This document shows positions 24,258 to 36,200 of a stretch of 64,000 bases of DNA, piece after piece. This DNA comes from Zygaena filipendulae. Its lineage: Eukaryota; Arthropoda; Insecta; Lepidoptera; Zygaenidae. A program made the translations under genes and the position numbers. The stretch lies in assembly GCA_907165275.2 (NCBI GenBank), contig OU015651.1:14592501-14656500 (forward strand), read 5' to 3'. The notes beneath the pieces were generated by a model. That model saw only the letters and a list, made by a program, of their open reading frames with translations, made no database searches and was not told the DNA's origin. Numbering within the stretch: the first letter of the stretch is position 1; every line of letters begins with the position of its first letter.

Positions 24258-24677
24258 TGTACCATATATTATTTTTTCATTTTTACTAACCCATGCCTAA
24301 ATTATCTTCAATACAATATTAGGCGCATACGCCGCCCGCAGCAAAGGCGTAGGCACGGGCGTAGCGCTTTGAATTTCGTAGATAGGTCACCTCCAAACTA
24401 ATGTTCAATAACTTTTAAAGTATACATTTTTTCGACATAAAATGTATTTTAATCATATTATTGTTTATTTTTTAAATGGGGTGTATCAGGTTTTGTTGAT
24501 GGGTGGTTAGGAAAGGATGAATAATATTGTGATTGACTTCTTAACGATTTATTTCTTTGTTCACAATACACACGACACATCACTTCAAAAGAATCTTCTA
24601 CACAGATCCATAGATAATGTAGATGTGTTCCCATTATCTCTGACAGGTTTTCAGTTAATTCATTAACACATTGTATC
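24258..24677. mobile_element. Second copy of the 15898-16254 MITE, interrupted
   Basis: Shares CATTTTTACTAACCCATG, GATAGGTCACCTCCAAACTA and ATGGGGTGTATCAGGTTTT with 16000-16225. The matching right end AATTCATTAACACATTGTAT resumes only after about 150 bp of unrelated sequence (about 24497-24648). That insert is open on the minus strand and could be a captured coding fragment; I do not recognise it. Confidence 0.6.
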
Positions 24678-24913
24678 TGGGGGCACGGCAGTGCCCCCGC
24701 CAAGTCGAGCAACAAAAGCGGCACGGCCGTACTATCCTTTTCTCGAAGCAATTCAGGCCATTTTCGACCCCCTATAACTTCGTTGTGGATAAAACTAGAA
24801 GCCTGAATTTTTAGTAAACAAGCAGGTATTGTATAAAGACGGTATAATTTAAATTTCATTCGATTTGAACCAGTAGTTTAAGAATTATAACTAGTCAAAG
24901 TTTCTTAATTTTG

Positions 24914-24966
24914 TAGGTCACTCACTCACTCACTCACTCACTCACTCACTCACTCACTCACTCACT
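24914..24966. repeat. (CACT)n microsatellite
   Basis: About 13 consecutive CACT/CTCA tetramers, within the hairpin-ended repeat. Confidence 0.95.
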
Positions 24967-25094
24967 GACCGATCATCAAAATTCTAAGCCACTTCTACCA
25001 GACATAGAAGTTTGAAATTTAGAATACAATTAGTGTTTATTGTATAAATCAAGGAAAAATTAAAATATTTAGCAATTTCGGTCCAGTTTTCTAG

Positions 25095-25205
25095 ATACAC
25101 TAACTGCATAAATAACTTTGTAATCCCATATAAATGTATGGAATTACAAAGTTATATATGCAGTTATATGTACCAACTGCACAAATAACTTTGTAATCCC
25201 ATATA
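25095..25205. repeat. Palindrome plus direct copy of one arm
   Basis: AACTGCATAAATAACTTTGT ... ACAAAGTTATATATGCAGTT forms a hairpin of about 65 bp (about 25099-25163). A third copy of the arm, AACTGCACAAATAACTTTGT, follows directly. Confidence 0.85.
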
Positions 25206-25706
25206 AATATATGAGACTAGCTGTTCCCCGCGGTTTCACCCGCGTTAATTTCGGAGATCCGAAATCGGAATTGTTTAGAACCATAATTATGTATTACATG
25301 TGAGATATATTGTGTTTTCACGTGATCGCCAAGCCAATCAATCTATTTAAAACATAAAAGGTTTTTAAATTTGATATGGTCACTATAAAATGTTATTAGA
25401 TTAGCTTATAACATGATAACTTTAGACAGAAGGACCCTTAAGTAGGCACTGAATAAATTAACCGACTTGGTATTACATTGATCTCACAACTTTTTACTGT
25501 AGAAGAAGTGAGTTGCGAGACTTGGACTTTTTTACAAGTTTGTTTTTGATGGGATATACTATTTCCCTTGGTTTTGGCATGACGCGTAAACAGCTGGACC
25601 AAGTTTGGAGAAACTCACGCGAGTGAAACTGCGAGGCACAACTAGGACATAATAAATAAATAATATAATATAGTGCTAATGAAAGGTTGCTGGTATTTGA
25701 GGCACG

Positions 25707-25740
25707 GGTACTTTAACTGGGAATACCCAGTTAAAGTACC
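25707..25740. repeat. Perfect 15-bp-stem hairpin
   Basis: GGTACTTTAACTGGG, a loop of AATA, then CCCAGTTAAAGTACC. Confidence 0.95.
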
Positions 25741-26097
25741 AGCTATAAAATTAAAGTACAAAAGTCGAGCTGTAAGCATAAAGGAAATAAAGATTGTTAT
25801 GATTATTTTTTAAATTCAATAAATCAATTGATCAATTAATTAAATTAATTTTAGCAGAATTAATTAATTAATTAAATACATTCTGCTATAATCCCGCAAA
25901 AAGTCCTTTTCATAGATAATACTAATCTAAGCTGCTTTTTTGTTTTGCTATCTTGTCTAATGCCAATCTTATTTTTTTTGGCAATTATGTTTTCATAATC
26001 TTTACTCCATTTACTCTGAGTGCGGCCGCAAATAATTTTTATTTACTAATTTTATCTATCATTTTATTAATGACCAAGCAGATTACAAATAAATTTT

Positions 26098-26361
26098 TCA
26101 GTATTTGGTATAAACAGGATTTTTCATCCGACACGCTCTGGGATCAGTATTTCGTACAATAGCATAAACTAACTTGTATTCCCTATTGTCACCATCGTTT
26201 TTATAATATGTGCAAACTCCGTAAATACCCAAACCTATACCAACGAGAGCTAAAACCGATGATCCCATTATTTCTGGTATTTCAAACCATCCTCTTTTAA
26301 ATAAGCCTAATAATGTGTTACCAAATTTGACTTGATGTCCAATTTCCTTTGGCTCCGGCAT
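26098..26361 (-). CDS. Small single-pass mitochondrial-type protein, NDUFA3-like (divergent paralogue)
   Basis: Intronless, 87 residues, ATG at 26361-26359 and TGA at 26100-26098. It has a soluble N terminus (MPEPKEIGHQVKFGNTLLGL), then GWFEIPEIMGSSVLALVGIG and LGIYG as one membrane helix (about residues 30-52), then YYKNDGDNREYKL, a signature shared with the gene at 27368. The C terminus (RACRMKNPVYTKY) differs from the paralogue. I recall this family as the insect counterpart of complex I subunit NDUFA3 (Drosophila CG9034). That identity is from memory and unchecked; the paralogy is visible. It lies 50 bp inside the right arm of a hairpin-ended repeat, so it may be a transposed or retroposed copy. 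Confidence 0.7.
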   Translation of the reverse strand: MPEPKEIGHQVKFGNTLLGLFKRGWFEIPEIMGSSVLALVGIGLGIYGVCTYYKNDGDNREYKLVYAIVRNTDPRACRMKNPVYTKY

Positions 26362-26819
26362 TTTAGTAAAATACCTGAAACTTGATTTTTGAAAGTTAGT
26401 AAATTCGCTTGGCTCGTCTTGGCGGGGGCACTGCCGTGCCCCCAGATATTGAGAATTTTATTACACTTTAGCCTATAGCTCTCAGCACTTGTACGTACTT
26501 AGGTATATAACAATATTTCTTTTTATTTGTAAATTACGAAGTGATAAAAGTCCCTTTGAAGCTGTTTTTGGCGGTGTTATTCTCTTCGAATACGTCTTTA
26601 TTATTATTTTCTTTGCGTCTAATTGATTCTTTCAACAACAATCACTATGGTTTGTGTCAATCAACTCGTCATCTTTTCTTTCAAAATTTTCATATGAATT
26701 TTTACACTTGCTGCAAAGAGGTTTACCATTCAACACAAGTAATGTTTTTATCAGAGAGAAGGTAATCACTACGTTTAGCCTTTCCTGCTGTCAACACTGA
26801 ATTCTCTTTACCTACTGAC

Positions 26820-27170
26820 TTTTGACGGGATTTGAGCAGAAATGGACGTTATTTATTTATTTGTTTTAAAAATTAGTTTCTCGTGAATGCGGAAGATTTT
26901 GCATAATAGGATGAACAGTATGCGGAAACAGTGAAATAAGACGAAATGGGGCGTCCGCCGGGACGTTGACGTTTTACTCTACAACCGTAGTGATTACCTT
27001 CTCTCTGCCTACAACTTCTCACAGTACACCTATTAAATTTCAACTGTGAAGAATTGTTGCCAAAAAGTAAAGCATCTAAATGCATTTTGATGTAAGTACT
27101 TCAGAAGGAAAAAAACATCTGAACAGGCTGTATGGACCAAGTTCTTTTTGCCTTCCTCGAAAAGAGTAAA
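26820..27170. repeat. Dispersed repeat immediately upstream of the + strand NDUFA3-like gene
   Basis: Matches 90-480 and 44640-44960 through TTTTGCATAATAG, AATGGGGCGT, TTCAACTGTGAAGAATTG, AAGCATCTAAATGCATTT and GGCTGTATGGAC. It also contains CCGTAGTGATTACCTTCTCT, whose reverse complement lies at about 26750. Confidence 0.7.
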
Positions 27171-27367
27171 CAAAAAATCTCTCTGTCAAGTGTCAAACTA
27201 CTGTCAAAAGTGCCAAAATGTGTTTAAGATTCGTGTAAAGTCAAAGAAGGAAATCTATTAAATCAAGGAAAACGAAATAAACAAGACACAAGTACAACTG
27301 CAACTCCGTCAGTGATTCTGTCTGTGCTTCTTTTAGAAATTTTGTACTTTTGAAAAAGATAGCTCAA

Positions 27368-27592
27368 ATGGCAACAGCTTCGCGACGCACTCTCAGTCAG
27401 CTGCTGAGACAAGGATGGAATGAAATCCCTGAAGTTTTGGCCAGCTCGTGCCTAGCTGTGGTAGGGATTGGGATGGGTATTTATGGAGTTTATTTATACG
27501 AGAAGAATGACGGTGACAACCGCAGATACAAGATGACCTACGTCGTGATGAGGCCGGACGATCCCAGAGTCAAGTTGATTCGCAAGGACTAA
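27368..27592 (+). CDS. NDUFA3: Small single-pass mitochondrial-type protein, NDUFA3-like
   Basis: Intronless, 74 residues from ATG 27368 (an upstream in-frame TTG is not needed) to TAA 27590-27592. Order: basic N terminus MATASRRTLSQLLRQ, GWNEIPEVLASSCLAVVGIG as the membrane helix (about residues 16-44), then LYEKNDGDNRRYKMTYVVMR and PDDPRVKLIRKD. The layout, size and matrix-type basic N terminus fit an accessory subunit of respiratory complex I in the inner mitochondrial membrane; I recall the insect family as NDUFA3 (CG9034 in Drosophila) but could not check it. AATAAA signals follow at about 27616 and 27642. The paralogue on the other strand starts about 1 kb away, head to head. Confidence 0.75.
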   Translation: MATASRRTLSQLLRQGWNEIPEVLASSCLAVVGIGMGIYGVYLYEKNDGDNRRYKMTYVVMRPDDPRVKLIRKD

Positions 27593-28009
27593 ATTAGCCA
27601 ATTCGATTAATTGTAAATAAACTTGAATGTAGATTGTGTTATGTAATAAAGGTTTGCCGCTGTCGTCAGTAACTGTAGTTTATTTTCTTTCAGTGATAAC
27701 CAAAAGTGTTAAGAAATATCTAATAAATTCGTCTCATACAGATTGATTTTACAAAATAAGTAGGTACATATAAGTACAACAGGCTTGCCTTTTTGAAGTT
27801 AGGCTAGGCCAATTTTGAAAGTATCTTAGGAGCTTGTGTCGGCAAATAGCACACAAATAGTGTAGTGTAAACATACACACTTCACGCATTAAGCCACATT
27901 TAAGCAGAACTTGACTAGAGTTTGTTCTATTTTAGAAAAATGATTATGCTACATAGGGTGGCCCCTTAATTATAAATCATTAACTTATGTTATACATTAA
28001 TATATTATA
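27593..28009. other. 3' UTR and spacer, nothing else seen
   Basis: Contains the poly(A) signals of the NDUFA3-like gene, then AT-rich sequence up to the TA target site of the pogo-like transposon. Confidence 0.6.
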
Positions 28010-29901
28010 GGGTCATTTCGCCTGTTCGCGTCCATTTAGTGCAGTTGGCAAGTTTGACGGCGATAATAAAAATATCCCAGCACTAATTTCTATGAAAAAT
28101 TTATGTAACGTGTTCATTATATAGTCTATTTTAAGATTAACTTTCAGTTTTGTTCGAAACATGTTGTGTTTTTTTTTTAAATAGATAAACTTCAGAATTA
28201 GGCATTTTACCCACTTTGCGTCCACAAAATCCAAATTGCGTCCACCCATGGACCATTTAGCGTCCACCAGCTTAAAAAAGAAATATAGGGAAAAAAGAAT
28301 ATCAATTCTTAAGAATTTGTAAAGAAAGATTGTATTTTAACAATTTCTTTATTTAAGAATATAAATATTATAAAACAACATTACTATCATTAAAAACATC
28401 ACTTTAAAAAAAGCTTTCAAAAATAGGTGTTTTTTTCATCTTACTTAATATTAAGGACATACTATGGGATAAGCGATTTATGCCCATCTACCAGCAAAAG
28501 CACTGGGTTTTTGATGTTATTTTCCACTACCTAGTTGTGAAACTCATTGGTATTCAAAGAATATTTATTTATCTCCTCTCATCCAACCTGACTCCGATCT
28601 GCCTAAGCACCATTCTTGATGCATACTATTCACTACAGCTCTTGGTGGTCTAATGTATGGAAACATGATACAAGGTGGACACATAGTATCTGATACCGTC
28701 GCGTTGTCTTCTTTTTCATTTTTTCAAGCCAAGTAGGCTTTATTTGGTATAAGTTTTTGAACTCTCTTGGACCTAAAACTTTGCCTGTCTTTGGGCAAGA
28801 TCGAAACCACTTTCGTCGCCATTAAAAATTCTTAAAATATCTTTTTGGTGTATACTATCCAAATATTCCTCTAATTCTCTAAGCCACAATCTAATTGACT
28901 CTTCTGTAACTTGGGTGCTAGCTTTATTAATACTCTCCACATTTTTAAACCACTTTTGACCTGGGAATTATTTTCTGAACAGTATCCAACAAAAAACAAC
29001 AGTTAAGAAGCCATTCAACTATTCACTATCTACTCCTAGCGCTGGTTCTGGTACTGGTTTCTTTACTCCATCTGGTCTGCGCCCACTGACTTTGTCCAAT
29101 ATTGTGGTCTTGGGAATAGCATATTCTTTGCATATATGTCATCTATTTATTCTTCTCTCGAATTTCCTTTAATGCTTTCTTTAAATCGTCTTCTGTGTAT
29201 GTCTCTTTTCCTTCTTCTATTCTTGTCTGCAAAGAACTAATCTTAAATAGAAAAAAAAATTAGAATGAAACAAATTACTCATTTGATTTAAAAATTGAAC
29301 ACGTAGTCTTAATAAATATAATGTACAATAATATTAATTAATCAATACATTTTAAATTATTTTTACAACCAAGTCAATTGTATTTAACGAAAATGGTGGA
29401 CGCAATTTGGTTTATTATTATCCCACGTAGGTATAGTTTGCGTCCATTGCGGACGCAAAGTGGTAGTTTTGTAAATTCGATGTAGTAATTCGCGTCCACC
29501 TTATTTTATTCGTTAAATATAAAAAAACATAAGCAAATTCATAATTAATATTATTCCTTTTTTCATAATAAAAGTCTAGAACAGCTATGTATCCTAAAAT
29601 TAACATAAAACAATAAAAAACTTACCATCGAACGCGCCGCTGCACACTATTTTTTATCTCAACATCCCGCGCATACGCACTCCTTTGATGAACAGCCTAA
29701 ACTAACTATTTTTTTAAAGAAGATTGGTTTGGCGCACGGACCTTCTGTCGATGTGTGCGTGCCTCTTATATATTAAGGTATTAGCGGTAATTAATTTTCG
29801 TTTGATTGGTGAGTTAGTTTACTTATTTTTGAGGATTTTCAAAGGAAGATCCGCAAAATGGACGCGAATTGGGCGATGGACGCGAACCGGCGAAATGACC
29901 C
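28010..29901 (-). mobile_element. Decayed pogo/Tigger-like DNA transposon (1.9 kb)
   Basis: The inverted ends are GGGTCATTTCGCC(T)GTTCGCGTCCAT and its reverse complement, flanked by TA on both sides (28008-28009 and 29902-29903), the target duplication of the Tc1/mariner-pogo superfamily. Translating the minus strand in pieces gives TYTEDDLKKALKEIREKNK (Psq-type helix-turn-helix start), IPKTTILDKVSGRRPDG, WLRELEEYLD, then FNGDESGF and LCPKTGKVLGPREFKNLY of the DDE domain, and WCLGRSESGWM. These pieces are in different frames with stops, so the transposase is a pseudogene. About ten GCGTCCA motifs cluster near the two ends, likely transposase-binding repeats. Confidence 0.85.
28560..29235 (-). 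pseudogene. Broken pogo-type transposase
   Basis: Remnant reading frame inside the element. The helix-turn-helix part is near 29100-29235 and the DDE-domain part near 28560-28980, interrupted by several frameshifts and stops. The first catalytic Asp sits in FNGDESGF; the later acidic residues cannot be placed with confidence. Confidence 0.75.
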
Positions 29902-30209
29902 TATGCATGTAACTTTGAAAAGAGTAACCTGAGAGTTTCTTGCTCACCTCTTAGGAAATCTGCCTTCCATGCTCAGAAGGCAGAAGCTGAAATATAAGTA
30001 CTTATTACTGTAATTTAACTAAATTCAAATGTCAAATATTATGAATGTAATGATGTAACAAAGAGTAAGTATAATAAATTGTTTGAGTTTGACCTGGCTA
30101 CGGAGTGCACAGCGTTCGCCAAATAGAAACAAAGTTATCAAAATAACAATCATTTAATAGCATAATGTTAAGATATATCACTCGGTGGCATTAGTAGAAT
30201 ACTTAAAAA
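29902..30209. other. Short spacer downstream of RFC1
   Basis: AT-rich. It holds the RFC1 3' UTR (minus strand) and nothing else I can support. Confidence 0.5.
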
Positions 30210-33200
30210 CTACTTTTTCTTTCCTCTACTTTGTTTGGGCAGGACCTTGCTGGTGCTCGGTTTGTCTTTACTGATGCCTTGTTTAGATTCTTTTGGAGTT
30301 TTCTTCTGAAAAAGTAGAAATTTTGGAATTGAATTTATAACAATACAGTAATATTGTGGGTTTCATACCATAGTGTGCTATTGGAAATGATACAGAACTC
30401 TTATTATAGCTTATTAGTTAAATGACATGAGTTAAGTAAAAGATATGTGTATAATACTATTTTTAAAGTTTCACTAATGTTATGAGTATATAGTGCTGAA
30501 TGCACTTCCACTCATTTAGAGTACCTACCTTGATAAGTGCATCAGCCTCTAAATCGCTGTCTTCACTTCCATCCTCTTCGAGATCCTCCCCTTCCTCCCC
30601 CTCGCCCACCGCCCCCTCCCCGTCGTCCGCGGCCCGCCCGCGCCCCTTCTTCACCGCGCCCGGAGCGTACGGCAGCGCTGTCGCTGACTTGTTGTACGTG
30701 CGCGTCATCGCAGCCTTAACCTGTATACATACAAACATGTAACATGTCAAAGGTTGAGGTTGTTGGTGCATTTCTGTGACTTACAACTAGACTAGTTGAA
30801 ATAGAGTTATATTTTCACCATTATCTACTAGAAATTGTACTGTAGCTGTTCCTTGCGGTAATTTTGGAGTTTCGGTTTTCATTATAGCCTTATAATAAGG
30901 GATAATGTAGCATTCAAATGGTGAAAGAATCTTCGAAATCGGTTCAATTGTTTTTGAGTTCAACTGTAAACAAACAAACAAAAAAATCAAATCATTCTTC
31001 TCTTTATAATATTAAGTGTAGATTGCAAATTATTAGGTCTGCCTGCCTTACAAACACACTCGAAGCCACTAATTTTGATACTTGTATCATTATAAACTTT
31101 CCATTTTGTCACCAATAAAAGGGATAAATAGGAATAAATGACCGAAAGTCATGGAGTCTGCCAACATTATAAACTTTACCTACCTTAGAATCCACTAAAG
31201 CGGCGGGGTCCTTTTGTCCAGGCCACAGCGCTAGCTCACACAGGGACTCCAGGTCCTCGCGCAGCAGGTGGTACGCCTCCAGCACGGCCAGCGCCCGCGG
31301 CACGCCCTCCGCCCGGTCGCGCACCAGCGGGGCCACGATGGCGTCGCGCAGGTGCGGCGCGTAGTCCAGGTATATGGACGACTTGGAACCCGAAGTGCTG
31401 TAGGTTGTACATTTGTGACATTGACATTTATTTGCATAAAATTAATGATCAAATATGCTACGAATCGTGTTTCGGCTCTTAGGAAGCATTAGGTTAAGAA
31501 TTAGCTATTAAGTGAGGATATAAAATTCGTATCCAATTTGGATCTCACTATTCTCTCTCTAGATCTAAGATTTGGTGGGGGGGGGAGGGCATATTTCACG
31601 CTAGGTATTTGAGATTATGGTTTCTCGTCGCCAACAGGTGCAAAAGTTCAGTGCTGTATAGGATATCCTACGGTACAGTTAACTATCGTGGTGTAGTGTA
31701 GTGTGCAGTGTGGTGGGACTGGGAGGGAGGGTGGGAGGCAACAGGGCAGGGCGGGGTGCGGGGGGTGCGGCGGCGGCACCTGAGCCTCGTGTGCGCGTGC
31801 AGCTCGTGCGCGAGGCGGCGCAGCTTGCCGGCGCGCGCGTTCTTGCCCAGCCACGCCGGGAACTGGATCTGGCGCGCCACGTGCCCCGCCATGTGGTGGC
31901 CGGGCGTCACCGAGCTGTACATCGCCTGCGCACGTCACACGAATATCAACCACTGACTGCTACAGTATGTTAGTACAAAAAAATGGTTGTTGACGAGTGA
32001 AAGCCGTATCGAAAACACGCGTGTCACGTTTTTCGTTATTTCAGTCACTTTTCAGCATCGATTTTGGACCCTGAGCAGGAAACTGACTTTCAAAAGAGCC
32101 ATGTTTTAACTTGGGGAACAATCTAACATTGTCATTGGCGATTCGCCATAATTGAAGAAGTAAATGAAGAGATTGTTATTATTAAGAAACATTGTCATTG
32201 GCAAATTATAATTATAGACGCCATTATTAAAGAAGAAGAAGAAGTACAAAAAAATAGTACATTGAAAAAGGAAGGGGAAAAACATCCAGGTATGCGCGTA
32301 CCTGCAGCGGCAACAGGCCCCAGGCCTGGCTGCGCCTGATCCTCGCGTCCACCAGGTCGCCCAGGCTGATGCAGTCGGCCGCCCTGCTCACCCGCTCCAT
32401 CGTCTCGCCCCTGACAGAAGGCAGTAGGTAGTGTATCATCAACTTGGCTATGGGGGCAGCTAAAGCGGTATGGAAACTACGTACAACTATAGATGGGCAG
32501 TCAACCTGGTGCTTGGGATAAAATCGATATAATTGGAATAGGCTAGTTTCCTGGGTAAAAAAATCAAAATTCTATTTAGTCCGTCAGTTAGATAATAAAA
32601 AAATAAAAGACACGTATTTTTTGCTTTTTTAAAATAATGGAAATATGCATAGATAAAGCGCATTAAAGTTTAGGGTGGGGGACTCGTGATGTCACAGCTC
32701 GCTATAACGTGCGAACAAACTGTAGCGAGGCGTGACGTCATGTGAAATTTCGACTTGATATATCTCCGTTATTTTTTGGTTACATAAAAAATAAAAAAAT
32801 ACGTGTCCAATATTTTTTAATAATCTACAAAACGGACTAAAAAAGAAAATTTAGGAAACTAGCCTATTGTGATTGGAAATAAATGGTTGATTATTATTAT
32901 TATGTAATCGTATTTATGGGTCTGGTGGAGACAATAAATTACTTGCCGGGATAGGAAAATCAAAATTCTATTAAGTCCTTCAGTTAGGATAGTAAATAAA
33001 TAATAGACACGTTTATTTAGCTTTTTTAAATTAATGAAAAAATACTTAGATAAAACGCAGATTAGGGGTTTAGGAGTCGGGCTCGTGAAGTCATAACCAA
33101 GCAAAAAGTGTACCAAGACGTGAGGTCAAACTAAATTTCGACTCAACGTATCGCCACTACTTTTTAATTACGAAACACAAGACGACGGCCTGAGGGCTAA

Positions 33201-36200
33201 AATGAAGTAATGTAGCCCCTTACTTGGGGCAGTGCGGCTCGACGGCGAGGTAGTTCTCCTGCACGAAGAGCGGCGCGAGGCTGTAGTCGTAGAAGAACAG
33301 GTCGCTCCGGTCGTGGAGGCTCATGGCGGCGTGCTCGGCCGCCGTGAACACCTTGCGCACCGCCTCCCACGGGCCCTGCCACCACACATCTAGTGCAATC
33401 ATTTCATTCATACTTGGCCTATAAAATATATAAGCTGGCTCTTATTGACGTCTTCGAAAACAGTTTTTTTTTTAAATAAACGGCTTCCACTGTGTTGCTT
33501 TACCCTTTTTTGAAAAGGGTATTAAAAGTAGAGTATTCAACTCGAGGATAAAGCCTGTTTTCGTCACGGGCGGCTTGAACCCCTCGCTTCGCTCGGATGT
33601 TAAATTTAGCTCTAGGGTCCAATATGCCGCCCGTGACGTAAGACACTGTTTTTCTCTCTTGGTGCATAATTTACTATTACACATCGTACACACGCACGCA
33701 ATAAATGTTCAAAGCAATATAGGTTTACATTTATGACCAAAACGTCTCTCTTATTGTATTAAATATATTATGTACTAACAAATTAAGAATTTCTACAATC
33801 TACTCGACAAGGACATAGCATTGTCGACATGTATTATGGCGTAAGGGGGGGCCGTATATTCGCCTACTTACTTCCGTTCCGAAAATGATTAATAACACCT
33901 ATATTAATCCCTATGAACTTTACTAATATTATAAATGCGAAAGTAACTCTGTCTGTTTGTCTGTTACGCTTTCACGCCTCAACGGCCCAACCGATCATGA
34001 TGAAATTTTGCATACACATTGTCAGGGATGGGGTAGGTACTTTTTATCACGGAATTCCTGCGGGAACTACCAACTTATCGTGGGTGAAAACAGCTACAAA
34101 CACTACATTGAAGTGCCATTCACCTCCTAATATATTACGTTTCTCGCGCATTTCACTAGAAAATTAAAAAGACATACAAATACATGAGAGTGTATCAAGC
34201 TTCAGAGGCGATTACATTTGGCAAATTCGAGCGAGTTTCTCACCAGTTTGACGTCTCTCTTGGCGTGGCCGCGCTCTCGGGCGGCGGGCGCGGCCGCCCA
34301 CACGCTGAGCGCGGTGAGCGTCTGGCGCACGTCGCGCTCCGCCGCCGCCACCAGCTGGCCGAGCGTGTCGGGCGGCACGCGCACGCCCTCCTTGCTGCAT
34401 ATGGACAGCATCGCCGCCTGCACCAGCACGAGCCGCCCGCCCACACATGATATACTTATACGTGAATCTCATCTTCTTAACGTTCCATTAAGCAAGACCA
34501 ATGGGCATGTTGACAAATTTTTATTTTTTAGTCCGTCTTGTAGATTATTAAAAAATATTGGACACGTATTTTTTCTTTTTTTACGTAATAAAAAAATAAC
34601 GGCGATATATTGAGTTGAAATTTCGCGTGACGTCACTATTCTCACCCTAAACTTTAATGCGCTTTATCTCTGTATATTTTAATTTATTTGAAAAAGCAAA
34701 AAATACGTGTCTATTGTTTTTTATTTTCTAACTGACGGACTAATTAGAATTTTGATTTTTAAAAGTAGTCCACATCCCCATTACAGGAAGAACTCGTACC
34801 TGGTTAGAGCGTGTCGTACACACAACTCAGTATGCCGGAGGATTGACCTGGACTTATTTGAGACGAGCATTTATAAGCTTAAAAAAGACATTGCCGATGA
34901 CATCTTTAAATCGTAAAGTACTGTTTTCTTGTTTGTGTTTTGTTTTTTCTTCTTAATAGGCTAGTTTCCTGGGTAAAAAATCAAAATTCTATTTAGTCCG
35001 TCAGTTAGATAATAAAAAAATAAAAGACACGTATTTTTTACTTTTTTTAAATAATGGAAATATGCATAGATAAAGCGCATTAAAGTTTAGGGTGGGGGAC
35101 TCGTGATGTCACAGCTCGCTATAACGTGCGAACAAACTGTAGCGAGGCGTGACGTCATGTGAAATTTCGACTTGATATATCTCCGTTATTTTTTGGTTAC
35201 ATAAAAAATAAAAAAATACGTGTCCAATATTTTTTAATAATCTACAAAACGGACTAAAAAAGAAAATTTAAGAAACTAGCCTATTCTATTAACTTATGTT
35301 CCTTATAAGCTTTGTTATTCTAATTTTATATAATATTGGTAGTAATATGTGGAAGCTGGTAATTGGCCATATTCTTAACTATTCTCTGTATTCTACTTTT
35401 GTATATTATATCAGGCTGTAAGTTTTCCGAATAGTGAAAAATAAATAAATAAATACTCGCTCAGCGACGGGTGAGCCACTGAGCAAATAAAACGTAGTGA
35501 TTACCTTCTCGCTGATCACTACGTTTTAAGAGTCACCACTTTCATACTAATCGCTGAACCGATTTGTGAAAGCATTTCGTGCCAACCTTAACCTTACCAA
35601 TGTGAGACGCGGTCAGAGGGATTTGGTTAGGTATTCCAAAGTTGGTAAGGAAGTTATTGCATAGATCCATAGTAACTTTTGCTTGAAGGCAGTATCGATG
35701 GGCTGGGGTGAGCTGAGACCAGTCGAGTAACACGGCTACAGTCGTTTTCTTCTTTTTTAAGAACTTTCGCATACAATGTGTATCTAGCCAGTTTTAAGTG
35801 GATCAAGGGTATGTTCCGGTATTACCGATAGCATTGTAAGACACTAATCGCTATAATCCGTGAAATCCGTCATACAAACTGCACCGGTTAGTGACGGTCA
35901 CACGAAATTTCAACTCAATGTATCGCCGTTATTTTTTGATAACGTAAAAAAAGAAAAAATACGTGTCCAATATATTTAATTAATCTACAAGACGGACTAA
36001 AAAAAAATTTAGTCAACATGTCCACTATCGGGACCGCCATCTTTGATTCCCGCTTAAAACTCGAGTAAGGGTAAACTCAAGCTCAGTGTAACACCCTGTT
36101 TCCACTTGTCGGGTGTCGGGTCCGGATTTTAATCGGATGCTCCAGTGGCAGAACATTTTATATGGAGCTATTCTCACTTGTCGGAAACAGATTTTATGTC

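Larger units (their letters stand above)
24678..26443. mobile_element. Candidate hairpin-TIR element enclosing an NDUFA3-like gene
   Basis: The left end from 24678 and the right end to 26443 are inverted copies: CTGGGGGCACGGCAGTGCCC continuing through CCGCCAAG(T/A)CGAGC. Each end contains a palindrome, GGGGGCACGGCAGTGCCCCC. Both junctions are flanked by AT, a possible 2-bp target duplication. The interior includes a (CACT)n run at about 24914-24965, further palindromes and, next to the right end, the gene at 26098-26361. Alternatively these are two independent copies of a short repeat in opposite orientation. Confidence 0.5.
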
